NCBI GenBank assembly: GCA_900547765.1
Contig: URIA01000003.1
Span: 1-64,000, forward strand
Length of the DNA: 64,000 nucleotides
Reading direction: 5' to 3'
Origin: an uncultured Collinsella sp.
GTDB taxonomy: Bacteria > Actinomycetota > Coriobacteriia > Coriobacteriales > Coriobacteriaceae
Below are positions 16,250 to 24,320 of this stretch, piece by piece. The stretch's first letter is position 1; every line of letters begins with the position of its first letter. A program made the translations under genes and the position numbers. The notes under the pieces were generated by a model. The model searched no databases, had not been told where the DNA came from, and saw nothing but the letters and a program-made list of their open reading frames with translations.

Positions 16250-17434
16250 GTGGCTAAGGCTAAGGCTAAAGCGAAGAAAAAGACGACGGGGGCGCGGGCT
16301 AAGCGTGATCGTCGTCGGAAGCTCGCGACCGAGGCTCCCGCATCTGCTGAGGAGCTGCTGGCAAGCGTGCCGGGACTCGACGCGCTGCAGGACGTTCCGG
16401 CGTTTGACGACCTGCCGGTCGATGAAGCCCAGCAGGCTGCCTTTGATGATTTCTGCACACATGCCGAGGAACCCGAGCAGATGCGGCTGGGTGCCGTGGT
16501 GCGCTTGGATCGCGGGTTTCCGCTGGTGGCGACTGCCGACGATACCTTCCGCGCCGAGCATGCCGTGGGATTTGCCAAGTCGCGCGGTGGGGACGAGGTC
16601 CTGCTGCCTGCCGTGGGCGACCGTGTGGCGGTGCGCCGCGCTCCCGGGCACGATATGGGCGTGATTGAATGCGTGCTGCCGCGCCGTACGAGCTTTGAGC
16701 GTTGGCGCGGCCGTGCCCGCGGAGAGCGCCAGGTGCTCTGCTCCAACGTGGATAGCGTGCTAATCGTGCAGGCGCTCGGTGCCGGCGAGGTGCTGCTCGA
16801 CCGTGTGGCGCGCTCGCTGGTGTTGGCGCTCGACTGCGATGCCGAACCGGTGGTGGTACTCACCAAAGCTGACCGCTGCGATGCCGAGGAGCTCGAGCAC
16901 GATCTGGACCGCGCGCGCCGCCTGGTGGGTCCGGACGTGCGCGTGATCGTGACGTCCTCTGCCGAGGGCCGCGGCCTGGACGAGGTCCGTTCCTGCGTGC
17001 CTGCCGGGAGCTGCGCCATGATTCTGGGCGAGTCGGGTGCCGGCAAGTCGACGCTGCTCAATGCGCTGCTGGGCCACGATACGTTGGCGACCGGCGGTGT
17101 GCGCGAACGCGACGACCAGGGCCGTCACACTACCGTCGCGCGCGTGATGGTAGCGCTGCCGGGCGACGCCGGCGTGATCGCCGATGCCCCGGGCCTGCGC
17201 AGCTTACCGCTCGTGGGTCACGAGCGGGGTCTGGCGCGCGCCTTCCCCGAGATTGTCGAGGCATCGCGCGCGTGCCGGTTTGGCGATTGCACGCATACCC
17301 ATGAGCCGGGTTGCGCCGTTCGCGAGGCCGAAGACGCCGGGCAGATCGACAGCCTGCGTCTGGAAACGTTCCAAAACTTGGCGTCATCCATGCGCGTGAG
17401 CGCTCAAATGCTCGATCCCGATGTCCATCTGTAA
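16250..17434 (+). CDS. rsgA: Small ribosomal subunit biogenesis GTPase RsgA
   Basis: GTPase that checks maturation of the 30S ribosomal subunit. It is 394 residues, longer than typical (about 300-350) because of a Lys/Ala-rich N-terminal tail and an acidic linker of about 80 residues. An OB-fold follows. The GTPase motifs are circularly permuted, as in this family: LTKAD before the P-loop GESGAGKST at about 260, then GRHTTV. The C-terminal zinc knuckle (C-x4-C-x-H-x5-C, CRFGDCTHTHEPGC) is at about 341. The GTG at 16250 follows GGGAGG; an upstream in-frame ATG would start before any ribosome site. It is flanked by terminators on both sides and so probably monocistronic. Confidence 0.93.
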   Translation: MAKAKAKAKKKTTGARAKRDRRRKLATEAPASAEELLASVPGLDALQDVPAFDDLPVDEAQQAAFDDFCTHAEEPEQMRLGAVVRLDRGFPLVATADDTFRAEHAVGFAKSRGGDEVLLPAVGDRVAVRRAPGHDMGVIECVLPRRTSFERWRGRARGERQVLCSNVDSVLIVQALGAGEVLLDRVARSLVLALDCDAEPVVVLTKADRCDAEELEHDLDRARRLVGPDVRVIVTSSAEGRGLDEVRSCVPAGSCAMILGESGAGKSTLLNALLGHDTLATGGVRERDDQGRHTTVARVMVALPGDAGVIADAPGLRSLPLVGHERGLARAFPEIVEASRACRFGDCTHTHEPGCAVREAEDAGQIDSLRLETFQNLASSMRVSAQMLDPDVHL

Positions 17435-17451
17435 TTGATTTTTCCTATGAC

Positions 17452-17486
17452 AGCCGTCTCCCAACTGTTCGGGAGACGGCTTTTTT
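17452..17486 (+). terminator. Intrinsic terminator of rsgA
   Basis: A perfect 11-bp stem (17452-17462 with 17471-17481) ends in six Ts, separating rsgA from the Tad operon. Confidence 0.93.
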
Positions 17487-17524
17487 GCTGCGGAAAAGCC
17501 TCGAAACATGCAGTTTGCTAACGT

Positions 17525-17600
17525 GCTGACCAAAACCTTGCCACGAGCTTGACGGGCTGGCCAGCTTTTGGTCAGCGATTGGTTTGACATCGAAAACCAA
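17525..17600. promoter_or_regulatory. Operator-like repeats in the Tad operon promoter region
   Basis: A perfect 11-bp inverted repeat (17525-17535 with 17566-17576) is followed by a 7-bp one (17579-17585 with 17594-17600). All four arms carry a CCAAAA/TTTTGG-like motif. A perfect -35 hexamer TTGACA (17584-17589) is inside the second repeat, so a bound factor would control it. The matching -10 is weak (GATTGC at 17607). Confidence 0.5.
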
Positions 17601-17686
17601 GATCGCGATTGCGCCGCTTTGCGCTCTGACCGCCCAGACAATGGTGGTACGGGCATTCGCCCGGCACTGCCATGAGAGGAGCGGCC

Positions 17687-18346
17687 GTGAACAAGAGCAA
17701 GCGCATCGCCATCAGTCTGGTCGCGGGCGTGCTCGCTGCTCTGCTCTGCATGGCTTACGGCTCGTCGATCCGCTCACGAGCCGAACAGGTCCAGGCTGAG
17801 ACCTTGGCCAAGTACGGTGGCGATCGCGTCGAGGTATGCGTCGCGGCGCGCGATATCGATGTGGGCGAGACCCTCGATGAGACCAATGTCATAACCCAGG
17901 AATGGCTGACGAGCCTGCTGCCGCGTGACGCGGCGACCGAGCTGCGCCAGGTGCGCGGCGACGTGACGACTTCGCGTATTCCCAAAAACGCCGTGATCTG
18001 CAATGTCTACACCAAGGCCGAGAGCCGCAAGCTCGAGGTGCCTAAGGGCAAGGTCGCCGTTTCGGTGGCGGTCGATGCCGAGCACTCGGTCGGCGGCGCC
18101 ACGGGCGTGGGCAGCTACGTGGATGTGTATGTGCAAAAAGACGGCGTAACCGATCGGCTGTGCGGCGCGTACGTGATCGATACCAGTGAGGATTCCGGTG
18201 CCACGCGCGAGGGCAAGATCGAATGGGTGACGCTGGCGGCTGACCCCGAAGACGTCAAGGAACTGCTGGGAGCCTCGGGCAAGGGAACGGTCAGCTTGAC
18301 GATTCCCGCCACGGCGCGCGGCAAACGGAGCGGAGGCGACGAGTGA
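17687..18346 (+). CDS. cpaB: Flp pilus assembly protein CpaB/RcpC-like (SAF domain)
   Basis: 219 residues. A single N-terminal membrane segment (about 7-24) anchors an extracytoplasmic domain beginning VEVCVAARDIDVGETLDETNV, typical of the SAF/CpaB fold that is thought to bind cell-wall glycan and position the Tad pilus machine. The GTG at 17687 is chosen over the ATG at 17672 because GAGAGGAG lies just before it. First gene of the Tad operon; its stop overlaps the start of the TadZ gene. Monoderm CpaB proteins act without a secretin, and none is present here. Confidence 0.85.
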   Translation: MNKSKRIAISLVAGVLAALLCMAYGSSIRSRAEQVQAETLAKYGGDRVEVCVAARDIDVGETLDETNVITQEWLTSLLPRDAATELRQVRGDVTTSRIPKNAVICNVYTKAESRKLEVPKGKVAVSVAVDAEHSVGGATGVGSYVDVYVQKDGVTDRLCGAYVIDTSEDSGATREGKIEWVTLAADPEDVKELLGASGKGTVSLTIPATARGKRSGGDE

Positions 18347-19995
18347 TGAAGGCGATCTGGCTTGCGTGCTGCGCGTGCGGCGATTACGGGCTGTTGCAGC
18401 GGGAAGTCGAGGGCCGTGATGTGGGTGCACAGGTGCTTCGCGTGGGTGACCTGGACGGGCTGGTTTCCATGGCGCGGGCGTTTCCGTCGCGCCGCGGGGC
18501 CGCCATCATCGCGGCGTCTCTGTTTGATACCGAAGATGTGCGCAAGACTGTTGCGCGCCTGACGGCCGAAGGCCGCGTGAGTCGCGTGGTCGTGTTGATA
18601 GAAGCGCTCGATCCGTCGGATATCGAGGGGCTGTTTCGCGCGGGGGCGACCGAGGTCATCGCTGCACACAGTATATGCGGCAACGGGCGCGCGGGCGAGG
18701 GAGCGGTTGATTCCGATCGGCGCATGACGATTGAGCCCGATGCTTTTGTTGATAGGGAACCCGGGGCGCCTCGCGCTACAAGAGGCCCGCGTGTTGATGA
18801 TTATGGAAAAGCGGAAGCCGAGCATGGTCGGCGCCCCCGGAACCCCCTTGTATACGATGACGCTGGGGGGCCGGCGCAGCATGCTGGCGACTCCCCGGCA
18901 GTAGATATGGGATACGTGCACGGCGTGAATCTGGCGGATGAACTCGATGAAGTTAAGGGCTTTGCCGGGTGCGGCGAGTTGTCGCTGATGCAGCATGAGC
19001 AGATTGCGCAGAACGAGCCTGCCTCGCAGACCGAACAAGCTGCCATGCCGGCTTGGACGCAGCATGTGGTTGCGGCGGGGGAGACGGGGGCGCTGCCACC
19101 GACGCCCGCCCCGCTGCCTCCGATGCCGCCGGCAGACGCTGCCGCTTCGCCGCATCGAGCTCCGGTCATCTGTGCCATTTCGGGTTCGGGCGGTTGCGGC
19201 AAGTCGACGATCGTTGCCACCATGGCACACACATCGTCGCTGTTGGGCTTGCGTGCCGCCGTGCTCGACCTGGACCTGATGTTTGGAAACCTTTACGACT
19301 TGTTAGGCGTCGATGCTCCGCGCGATATGGCGGCACTTATCGAGCCGTCGGCGGCGGGCACGCTCACCGAGCCGGATATCGTAGCCACATCGATGCGCGT
19401 GGCACCGGGCGTTACGCTCTGGGGTCCCGTCGCGGCGCCCGAGCAAGCCGAGCTCATGGCACGTCCGGTGGAGCTACTGCTTGATGTTCTGCGTCGCGAA
19501 TCCGACGTGGTCTTTATCGATACCTCGGTCTTCTGGGGCGACGCCGTGGCGGCTGCGGTGGCGGCGAGCGACCGTTGCCTGGTCGTTGGCGATGCGGCGG
19601 TGTCGTCCGCGACATCGGCGTCGCGCGTCATTGAACTGGCAAGTCGAGTAGGTGTGCCGCGCACGCGCATGAGCGCCGTGTTCAACCGGTTCGGTGCGCG
19701 CGGGGCAGACGAGGACGTCGCCATGCGCTTTGAGATTGCCTGTGCGTTGAGCTCCAAGATTCGTATCGCCGATGGCGGGCAGGATCTCGCCGCGCTCATG
19801 GCGTTTGGGCGCGCTGACGAGGCAGTGGGGCAGACCAGCGCTTTTGCGACTAGCGTGCGCGAGGCCACGCGCGAGATGCTCGTGGAACTGGGGTGCGCCG
19901 TCGGCCCTTGGAGCGATATGGTCGCCGATCGTGCAACACGCACCGAACGCCCGCGTATCCGCCTTCCCTGGTCGCGCGAGGGTGATCAGCGATGA
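18346..19995 (+). CDS. tadZ: TadZ/CpaE-like pilus localisation ATPase
   Basis: 549 residues in three parts. Residues 1-115 look like an atypical receiver domain (VSRVVVLIEALDPSDIEGLFRAGATEVIAAH). Residues 120-270 form a low-complexity Pro/Ala/Gln-rich linker. From about 275 comes a MinD/ParA-type ATPase with P-loop SGSGGCGKSTIV at about 279, DLDLMFGN and VFIDTSVFW. TadZ proteins mark the site where the Tad pilus is assembled. The long linker is unusual for the family. The start overlaps the CpaB stop (GTGATGA), which supports coupling; GTG 18343 is the alternative start. Confidence 0.85.
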   Translation: MKAIWLACCACGDYGLLQREVEGRDVGAQVLRVGDLDGLVSMARAFPSRRGAAIIAASLFDTEDVRKTVARLTAEGRVSRVVVLIEALDPSDIEGLFRAGATEVIAAHSICGNGRAGEGAVDSDRRMTIEPDAFVDREPGAPRATRGPRVDDYGKAEAEHGRRPRNPLVYDDAGGPAQHAGDSPAVDMGYVHGVNLADELDEVKGFAGCGELSLMQHEQIAQNEPASQTEQAAMPAWTQHVVAAGETGALPPTPAPLPPMPPADAAASPHRAPVICAISGSGGCGKSTIVATMAHTSSLLGLRAAVLDLDLMFGNLYDLLGVDAPRDMAALIEPSAAGTLTEPDIVATSMRVAPGVTLWGPVAAPEQAELMARPVELLLDVLRRESDVVFIDTSVFWGDAVAAAVAASDRCLVVGDAAVSSATSASRVIELASRVGVPRTRMSAVFNRFGARGADEDVAMRFEIACALSSKIRIADGGQDLAALMAFGRADEAVGQTSAFATSVREATREMLVELGCAVGPWSDMVADRATRTERPRIRLPWSREGDQR

Positions 19996-21320
19996 GCCTG
20001 CAAACAAGGATTAAGGCTGCCGGCGCTGCAGCGGCGGCAGCGCCTGTAGATGCGGGGCGTCGCCGCGCCGTGAAACGACGCACCAAGCGCGCTGTGATGG
20101 ACCGCATGGGTTACGACGAAGTGGCGCGTATCAGCGCCTATATCGACCCGGCACTTGCCCGCTCGGAATTGCGTCCTGCGGTGGAGGCGGCGCTCAATGT
20201 TGAGGAGCCGACCGATCTCGCGACGCCCGAGCGCGAGACCATCATCGACGAGATTTTGGATGACGTGGTGGGCTTGGGGCCGTTGCAGCCGCTCATCGAG
20301 GACGACACCGTTACCGAGATCATGATCAACGGCTGCCGCTCGGCTTTCTTTGAACGCGGCGGCGTCTTGTACCCCATCGAGCATGCGTTTGAGGATGATG
20401 AGCAGATCCGTGTGCTTATCGACCGCATTATCTCGCCACTTGGCCGCCGTATCGACGAGCGCAGCCCCATCGTCAACGCCCGCCTCAAAACGGGCTATCG
20501 CGTCAACGCGGTGATTCCGCCTGTGGCGATTGACGGACCGATTCTCACCATCCGAAAGTTCTCGGACCGTATCTGCTCGCTGGACGAGCTCGTGGGGTTG
20601 GGATCGCTGCCGCTTTGGTATGCGCAGCTGCTGTCGTGCGCGGTGTCGCTGCGACAGGACCTGGCGGTTGCGGGAGGCACGGGATCTGGTAAGACCACCC
20701 TGCTCAACGCGTTGTCATGCGAGATTTCCACCGGCGAGCGCATCGTGACGATCGAGGACTCTGCCGAGCTCAAGTTTGCGCATCATCCGCACGTGGTGCG
20801 CCTAGAGGCGCGCGAGGCTTCAATTGAGGGCGAGGGCGCGGTGACGATCCGCGACCTGGTAACTAATGCCCTACGCATGCGCCCCGACCGCATCGTTGTG
20901 GGCGAGGTGCGCGGTGCCGAGTGCTGCGACATGTTGCAGGCCATGAACACGGGCCACGACGGGTCGCTCACCACACTTCATGCGGGTTCAGAACAGGAGA
21001 CCGTGGTGCGTCTGACGTTGCTTGCACGTTATGGCATCGATCTGCCGAGCGAGCTCATCGAGGAGCAGATTGCCATGGCGCTCGACGGCATCGTGATGTC
21101 CGAGCGCCACGCCGATGGCAGGCGTTTCGTCTCCTCGTATTCGGGGGTGCGACGCGCCGCATCGGGTGGCGTAGAGCTCGAGCGCTATGTGACGTTCGAT
21201 GCCGCCGAGCGCACCTGGACGCTTGACCGCGAGCCGCCGTTTATCGCAGAAGGCCTGCGGTCGGGGACGCTCACACAAGAGGAGGTGGACGAATGGAGAT
21301 CACTGTGCCCCTCGTCGTAG
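19992..21320 (+). CDS. tadA: Tad pilus secretion ATPase TadA/CpaF
   Basis: Hexameric type II/IV secretion ATPase driving Flp pilus extension and probably retraction. 442 residues. After an N-terminal domain with GLGPLQPLIEDDTVTEIMING, the CpaF landmark, come the P-loop GGTGSGKTT at about 227, the Asp box TIEDSAELKF, and the Walker B region MRPDRIVVGEVRG at about 300, then NTGHDGSLTTLHA. ATG overlaps the stop of tadZ by 4 bases. Cytoplasmic, acting on the TadB/TadC platform encoded next. Confidence 0.96.
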   Translation: MSLQTRIKAAGAAAAAAPVDAGRRRAVKRRTKRAVMDRMGYDEVARISAYIDPALARSELRPAVEAALNVEEPTDLATPERETIIDEILDDVVGLGPLQPLIEDDTVTEIMINGCRSAFFERGGVLYPIEHAFEDDEQIRVLIDRIISPLGRRIDERSPIVNARLKTGYRVNAVIPPVAIDGPILTIRKFSDRICSLDELVGLGSLPLWYAQLLSCAVSLRQDLAVAGGTGSGKTTLLNALSCEISTGERIVTIEDSAELKFAHHPHVVRLEAREASIEGEGAVTIRDLVTNALRMRPDRIVVGEVRGAECCDMLQAMNTGHDGSLTTLHAGSEQETVVRLTLLARYGIDLPSELIEEQIAMALDGIVMSERHADGRRFVSSYSGVRRAASGGVELERYVTFDAAERTWTLDREPPFIAEGLRSGTLTQEEVDEWRSLCPSS

Positions 21321-22219
21321 GGGGCTTGGCAGGGCTTTCTGTCGCGACGGCGTGCGGGGCGGAACCTCGTGTGCCGCAGGTACCGCCGGCGGAGCTGGCA
21401 CGTCAGGCGCTCGAGACGGTGGCAGAGAAGCTGCCGCGTGAGCTGGTGGAAAACGATCTGCTGAAAAAGATCGCCCGTTCGTGGGCATCGCTGGCTCCGG
21501 CGCATCGCCTTGGCCTCGTGATCGAAGATGCTTCGGGACGTTTGGCGTTTCTGCTGCTATCGAGCGGTGTCTGCTGCGTTTTACTAACGATGGTGTCGTT
21601 ATCGCCCCTCGGATTTGCCTTGGGACTTGTTGCTCCGTTTGCCGTTGGTGCCGCTCGGGATGGCTTTGAGAGCCGGCGCGAGCAACACGATGCAGAAGAG
21701 GCAATGCCCGAGGCGTTTACCGCACTTTCCATGTCGCTTGCCTCGGGACATTCGCTGGCCCAGGGCATGCGCTTTGTGGGCGCTCATGCGCAAGAGCCAG
21801 TGCATACCGAGTTTTTGCGGGTGGCGGCGGCGATCGATTGCGGCATCTCGGCGACCGACGCGCTCGATGACTTGCTCGTGCGTATCGACGCCCCCGGTCT
21901 TTCGCTTGTGACCTTGGCGCTTAAGGTGTCTCAGCGCACCGGCGCTCCGCTTGCCGACTTACTGTCCGAGGCGTCGAGCATGGTGGGGGAGCGCATTGAG
22001 CTCAAGCGCCGCCTGGATGTTAAGACGTCGCAGGCTCGCATGTCTGCGCATATGGTCGCGGCGATGCCGGCGGGCATGTGCGCGGTGTTGGCGCTGCTTT
22101 CGGCAGATTTTCGTCGCGGTCTTGCGACGCCTGCCGGCGCGGGCGCTGTGGTGCTGGGTCTTGCCCTCAACGCCGTTGCCTTGGTGGTTGTCCGGCGCAT
22201 TATGCGGGTGGAGCTATGA
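21293..22219 (+). CDS. tadB: Tad pilus inner-membrane platform protein TadB
   Basis: 308 residues. Membrane segments lie near residues 4-20, 95-130 and 255-300, with a cytoplasmic type II secretion F domain between them (EAMPEAFTALSMSLASGHSLAQGMRFVG to LSEASSMVGERIELKRRL). With TadC it forms the platform on which the TadA motor acts. It overlaps the tadA 3' end by 28 bases, with the ribosome site GGAGG inside tadA. Confidence 0.88.
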   Translation: MEITVPLVVGGLAGLSVATACGAEPRVPQVPPAELARQALETVAEKLPRELVENDLLKKIARSWASLAPAHRLGLVIEDASGRLAFLLLSSGVCCVLLTMVSLSPLGFALGLVAPFAVGAARDGFESRREQHDAEEAMPEAFTALSMSLASGHSLAQGMRFVGAHAQEPVHTEFLRVAAAIDCGISATDALDDLLVRIDAPGLSLVTLALKVSQRTGAPLADLLSEASSMVGERIELKRRLDVKTSQARMSAHMVAAMPAGMCAVLALLSADFRRGLATPAGAGAVVLGLALNAVALVVVRRIMRVEL

Positions 22220-22857
22220 GCGCCCCGGTTGCAGTTGCGGCTTGCCTGTGCGCCCTGAGTGTATTTGTCGCGACGGGTTTGGATCGGGCGGATGCACGCA
22301 AGATCGCAGGGGCCTGCAAGCGCGAGGCGGTGCTGGTCGCTGCCGCGGGTCGCTCGGTGGTCGATGCTCTGACCGCGCGAGTGAAGGGCGCGGTTGGAGC
22401 GGGCGGCCCGGCACGAGTGTCGCTCGGCGAAGTGTCCGAGATGATCGATGTTGTGCGCTTGGGTCTTTCGGCCGGTCTTTCGTTTGATGCGGCGCTTGAG
22501 ATTTTCTGCGCCAACCGCCGGTCAGTGCTGGCTCTTCGCCTTGAGCGCGCCTGCATGGCGTGGCAGGTGGGCGTGGGCACGCGTGAGGACGAGTTGTTGG
22601 CCGCCGCGCGCGACCTGGACGTGCGAGCGCTCGAGACCTTTGCCATCACGGTGGGGCAGGCGCTCGCCCTGGGTGCTCCACTTGCCGAGACGCTGGCCGC
22701 TCAAAGTCGCGAGATCCGTGCGGCTCATCGCGCCGCGGTCGAGCGCGAGATCGAGCGTGCGCCCGTCAAGCTGCTGATTCCCACCGGCACGCTCATCTTG
22801 CCGGCGTTGCTTCTGTCCATATTGGGCCCGCTGCTGGGAGCAGGCGGGATGATGTAG
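22216..22857 (+). CDS. tadC: Tad pilus inner-membrane platform protein TadC
   Basis: 213 residues, containing a second type II secretion F domain (SEMIDVVRLGLSAGLSFDAALEIFC to KLLIPTGTLILPALLLSILGPLL). It has a hydrophobic N-terminus and C-terminal membrane helices. ATG at 22216 overlaps the tadB stop (ATGA), which decides the start against a much longer upstream frame lying within tadB. It is shorter than typical TadC (about 300), mainly at the N-terminus. Confidence 0.85.
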   Translation: MSAPVAVAACLCALSVFVATGLDRADARKIAGACKREAVLVAAAGRSVVDALTARVKGAVGAGGPARVSLGEVSEMIDVVRLGLSAGLSFDAALEIFCANRRSVLALRLERACMAWQVGVGTREDELLAAARDLDVRALETFAITVGQALALGAPLAETLAAQSREIRAAHRAAVEREIERAPVKLLIPTGTLILPALLLSILGPLLGAGGMM

Positions 22858-22867
22858 GGAGGAATAC

Positions 22868-23101
22868 ATGAACACGATGACTGACGCTGCTGGCAAGGTC
22901 CAGGGCTGGGCGTTTTGCCGGGCGGCACATGTTCGTCAGCGCGCCAAGGAACTATTGCAGGAGGAGAGTGCACAGGGTACCACCGAGTATGCCATCTTGG
23001 TCGGCGTGCTCGTGGTGATCGCGATTATCGCCATCGTCGCATTTAAGGGCAAGGTCCAAGATCTATGGAACGCTATCAGCGAGGGCATCAACAGCCTGTA
23101 G
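22868..23101 (+). CDS. flp: Flp-family major pilin precursor
   Basis: 77 residues. A long leader of about 34 residues ends ESAQG, and the mature part would begin TTEYAILVGVLVVIAIIAIVA. The Gly before the cut and the Glu at position +3 of this cut (the family's conserved Glu) make it a standard class III prepilin. The hydrophobic helix follows at once, then a short hydrophilic tail (KGKVQDLWNAISEGINSL). It is preceded by GGGAGG. This is the only member of the local pilin set with Gly at -1, so it is probably the major subunit. Confidence 0.92.
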   Translation: MNTMTDAAGKVQGWAFCRAAHVRQRAKELLQEESAQGTTEYAILVGVLVVIAIIAIVAFKGKVQDLWNAISEGINSL

Positions 23102-23628
23102 AGGGCGAGCGCCCCATCGGGGTGCTGCTGGTGTTTGCTTGCCTGACCGTGGCGATAGCGGCGGTGCTTTGGGGGCTTAACGCCGCGCGGCAGCAGCGTC
23201 CTGGGACCGCCTCCGATTTGGGCTCAGATTCGGCGGTGGCGTCTCAAAAAGATGAGATGCGAGATGCGGACGATTCGGATGTCGCTGTCACGGCGCAAAC
23301 CTTTCTGCGGACGCTCGACAAGCGGTCTGGCACTGCGACGGATTCGCCTGAGGGCAACGCGATTGCGGTCCGGCTTGCATGGTCCGAGGACCGACCGATG
23401 ACCGAAGCGGCGGCGGATATGCTGCGTGCCTATCGCGAGGTACCCACGGCGCAACTTGCTCTGAGCGGCTATCTCGACATCAAGGGAAACGTGTGGGGCG
23501 CCATCGTGCGCGACGGACGCGGCTGGGTCGATATGGTGACAATTGCCGCGGATGCTGGCGATGCTTCGTGTCGTCTGCGCGCCGTGCGCCTGAGCCCGCA
23601 GGCAACGGACTCAAAGGAGGGATCGTGA
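23065..23628 (+). CDS. Unknown single-pass membrane protein of the Tad operon
   Basis: 187 residues. One membrane helix (about 18-38, PIGVLLVFACLTVAIAAVLWGL) is followed by an extracytoplasmic region: an acidic Ser/Asp linker and a compact C-terminal part with LALSGYLDIKGNVWGAIVRDGRGWVDMVTI. I recognise no family. Its position between two pilin genes suggests a pilus assembly or tip accessory. The ATG at 23065 overlaps the flp 3' end by 37 bases. GTG 23122, which begins directly at the membrane helix, is an alternative; neither has a strong ribosome site. Confidence 0.6.
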   Translation: MERYQRGHQQPVEGERPIGVLLVFACLTVAIAAVLWGLNAARQQRPGTASDLGSDSAVASQKDEMRDADDSDVAVTAQTFLRTLDKRSGTATDSPEGNAIAVRLAWSEDRPMTEAAADMLRAYREVPTAQLALSGYLDIKGNVWGAIVRDGRGWVDMVTIAADAGDASCRLRAVRLSPQATDSKEGS

Positions 23629-23629
23629 A

Positions 23630-23848
23630 ATGCATGATGTCCTGCGTGAGGAATCTGCCCAGGCGACGGTCGAATACGCCATTGCCACAGTGGCGCTGTT
23701 ATCGATCGTGCTGGCGATCGCGGGACTTTGGCGTGCCGGCACCGATGGGCGCTTGGCGGCGCTGGTTGAGCGGGCGGCATCCCATGGCGTTGCCTCGACG
23801 TCGGTTATCGACGCCGCTGCGGCCGCTAAGGACATCGCGTTGTATTGA
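23630..23848 (+). CDS. Small Flp-like pseudopilin
   Basis: 72 residues. The N-terminus REESAQATVEYAIATVALLSIVLAIAGLW has the layout of a Flp prepilin: short leader, Glu at the usual place, and a hydrophobic helix. The residue before the expected cut is Ala rather than Gly. The C-terminal tail is Ala-rich. It is preceded by AAGGAGGGATCGTGA, which overlaps the previous stop. It is likely a minor pilin. Confidence 0.75.
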   Translation: MHDVLREESAQATVEYAIATVALLSIVLAIAGLWRAGTDGRLAALVERAASHGVASTSVIDAAAAAKDIALY

Positions 23849-24320
23849 TGCCGCGCGCGAGGACCGGGCGCAGTCTACGGTCGAGGCCGCTTTTTTGCTG
23901 CCGACGTTTCTGACACTCATCCTTCTCGCGCTGCAACCGGTGTGCCTGCTCTATACGCGCGCGGTCATGGAGTCTGCCGCCGCCGAGACCGCGCGGCTCA
24001 TGACCACGACGGCGGCGGAGGACGACGATCTTAAGGAGTTCACCCGCCGCCGACTTGCCGCAGTGCCCAACGTCTCGATCTTTCATGCCGGCGGGCCGTT
24101 GTCGTGGGATATCGAGCTTGGCCGGGCCGGTGCGGGTGGCGTCTCGTCCGTGTCCGTTTCCGGCGAGGTCAAGCCGTTGCCTGTGATCGGTGCGTTTGCG
24201 CAGGCTATGGGTGGTACCGCCGAGGGCGGCTACGTTGAGCTCAAGGTCGATGTCTCGTATCAATCGCGTCCCGAATGGCTGGAGGGAGATTATGATTCGT
24301 GGATTGCTGCATGGGATTAA
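23784..24320 (+). CDS. TadE-like pseudopilin
   Basis: About 178 residues. The core DRAQSTVEAAFLLPTFLTLILLALQPVCLLYTRAVMES is a clear TadE/pseudopilin N-terminal helix with the conserved Glu. A soluble beta-rich domain follows. The start is unclear: ATG 23784 gives a 20-residue Arg-rich extension and overlaps the previous gene by 65 bases, while an ATT at 23844 overlapping the previous TGA would give a normal leader. The reading frame is certain, the start is not. Confidence 0.75.
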   Translation: MALPRRRLSTPLRPLRTSRCIDAAREDRAQSTVEAAFLLPTFLTLILLALQPVCLLYTRAVMESAAAETARLMTTTAAEDDDLKEFTRRRLAAVPNVSIFHAGGPLSWDIELGRAGAGGVSSVSVSGEVKPLPVIGAFAQAMGGTAEGGYVELKVDVSYQSRPEWLEGDYDSWIAAWD

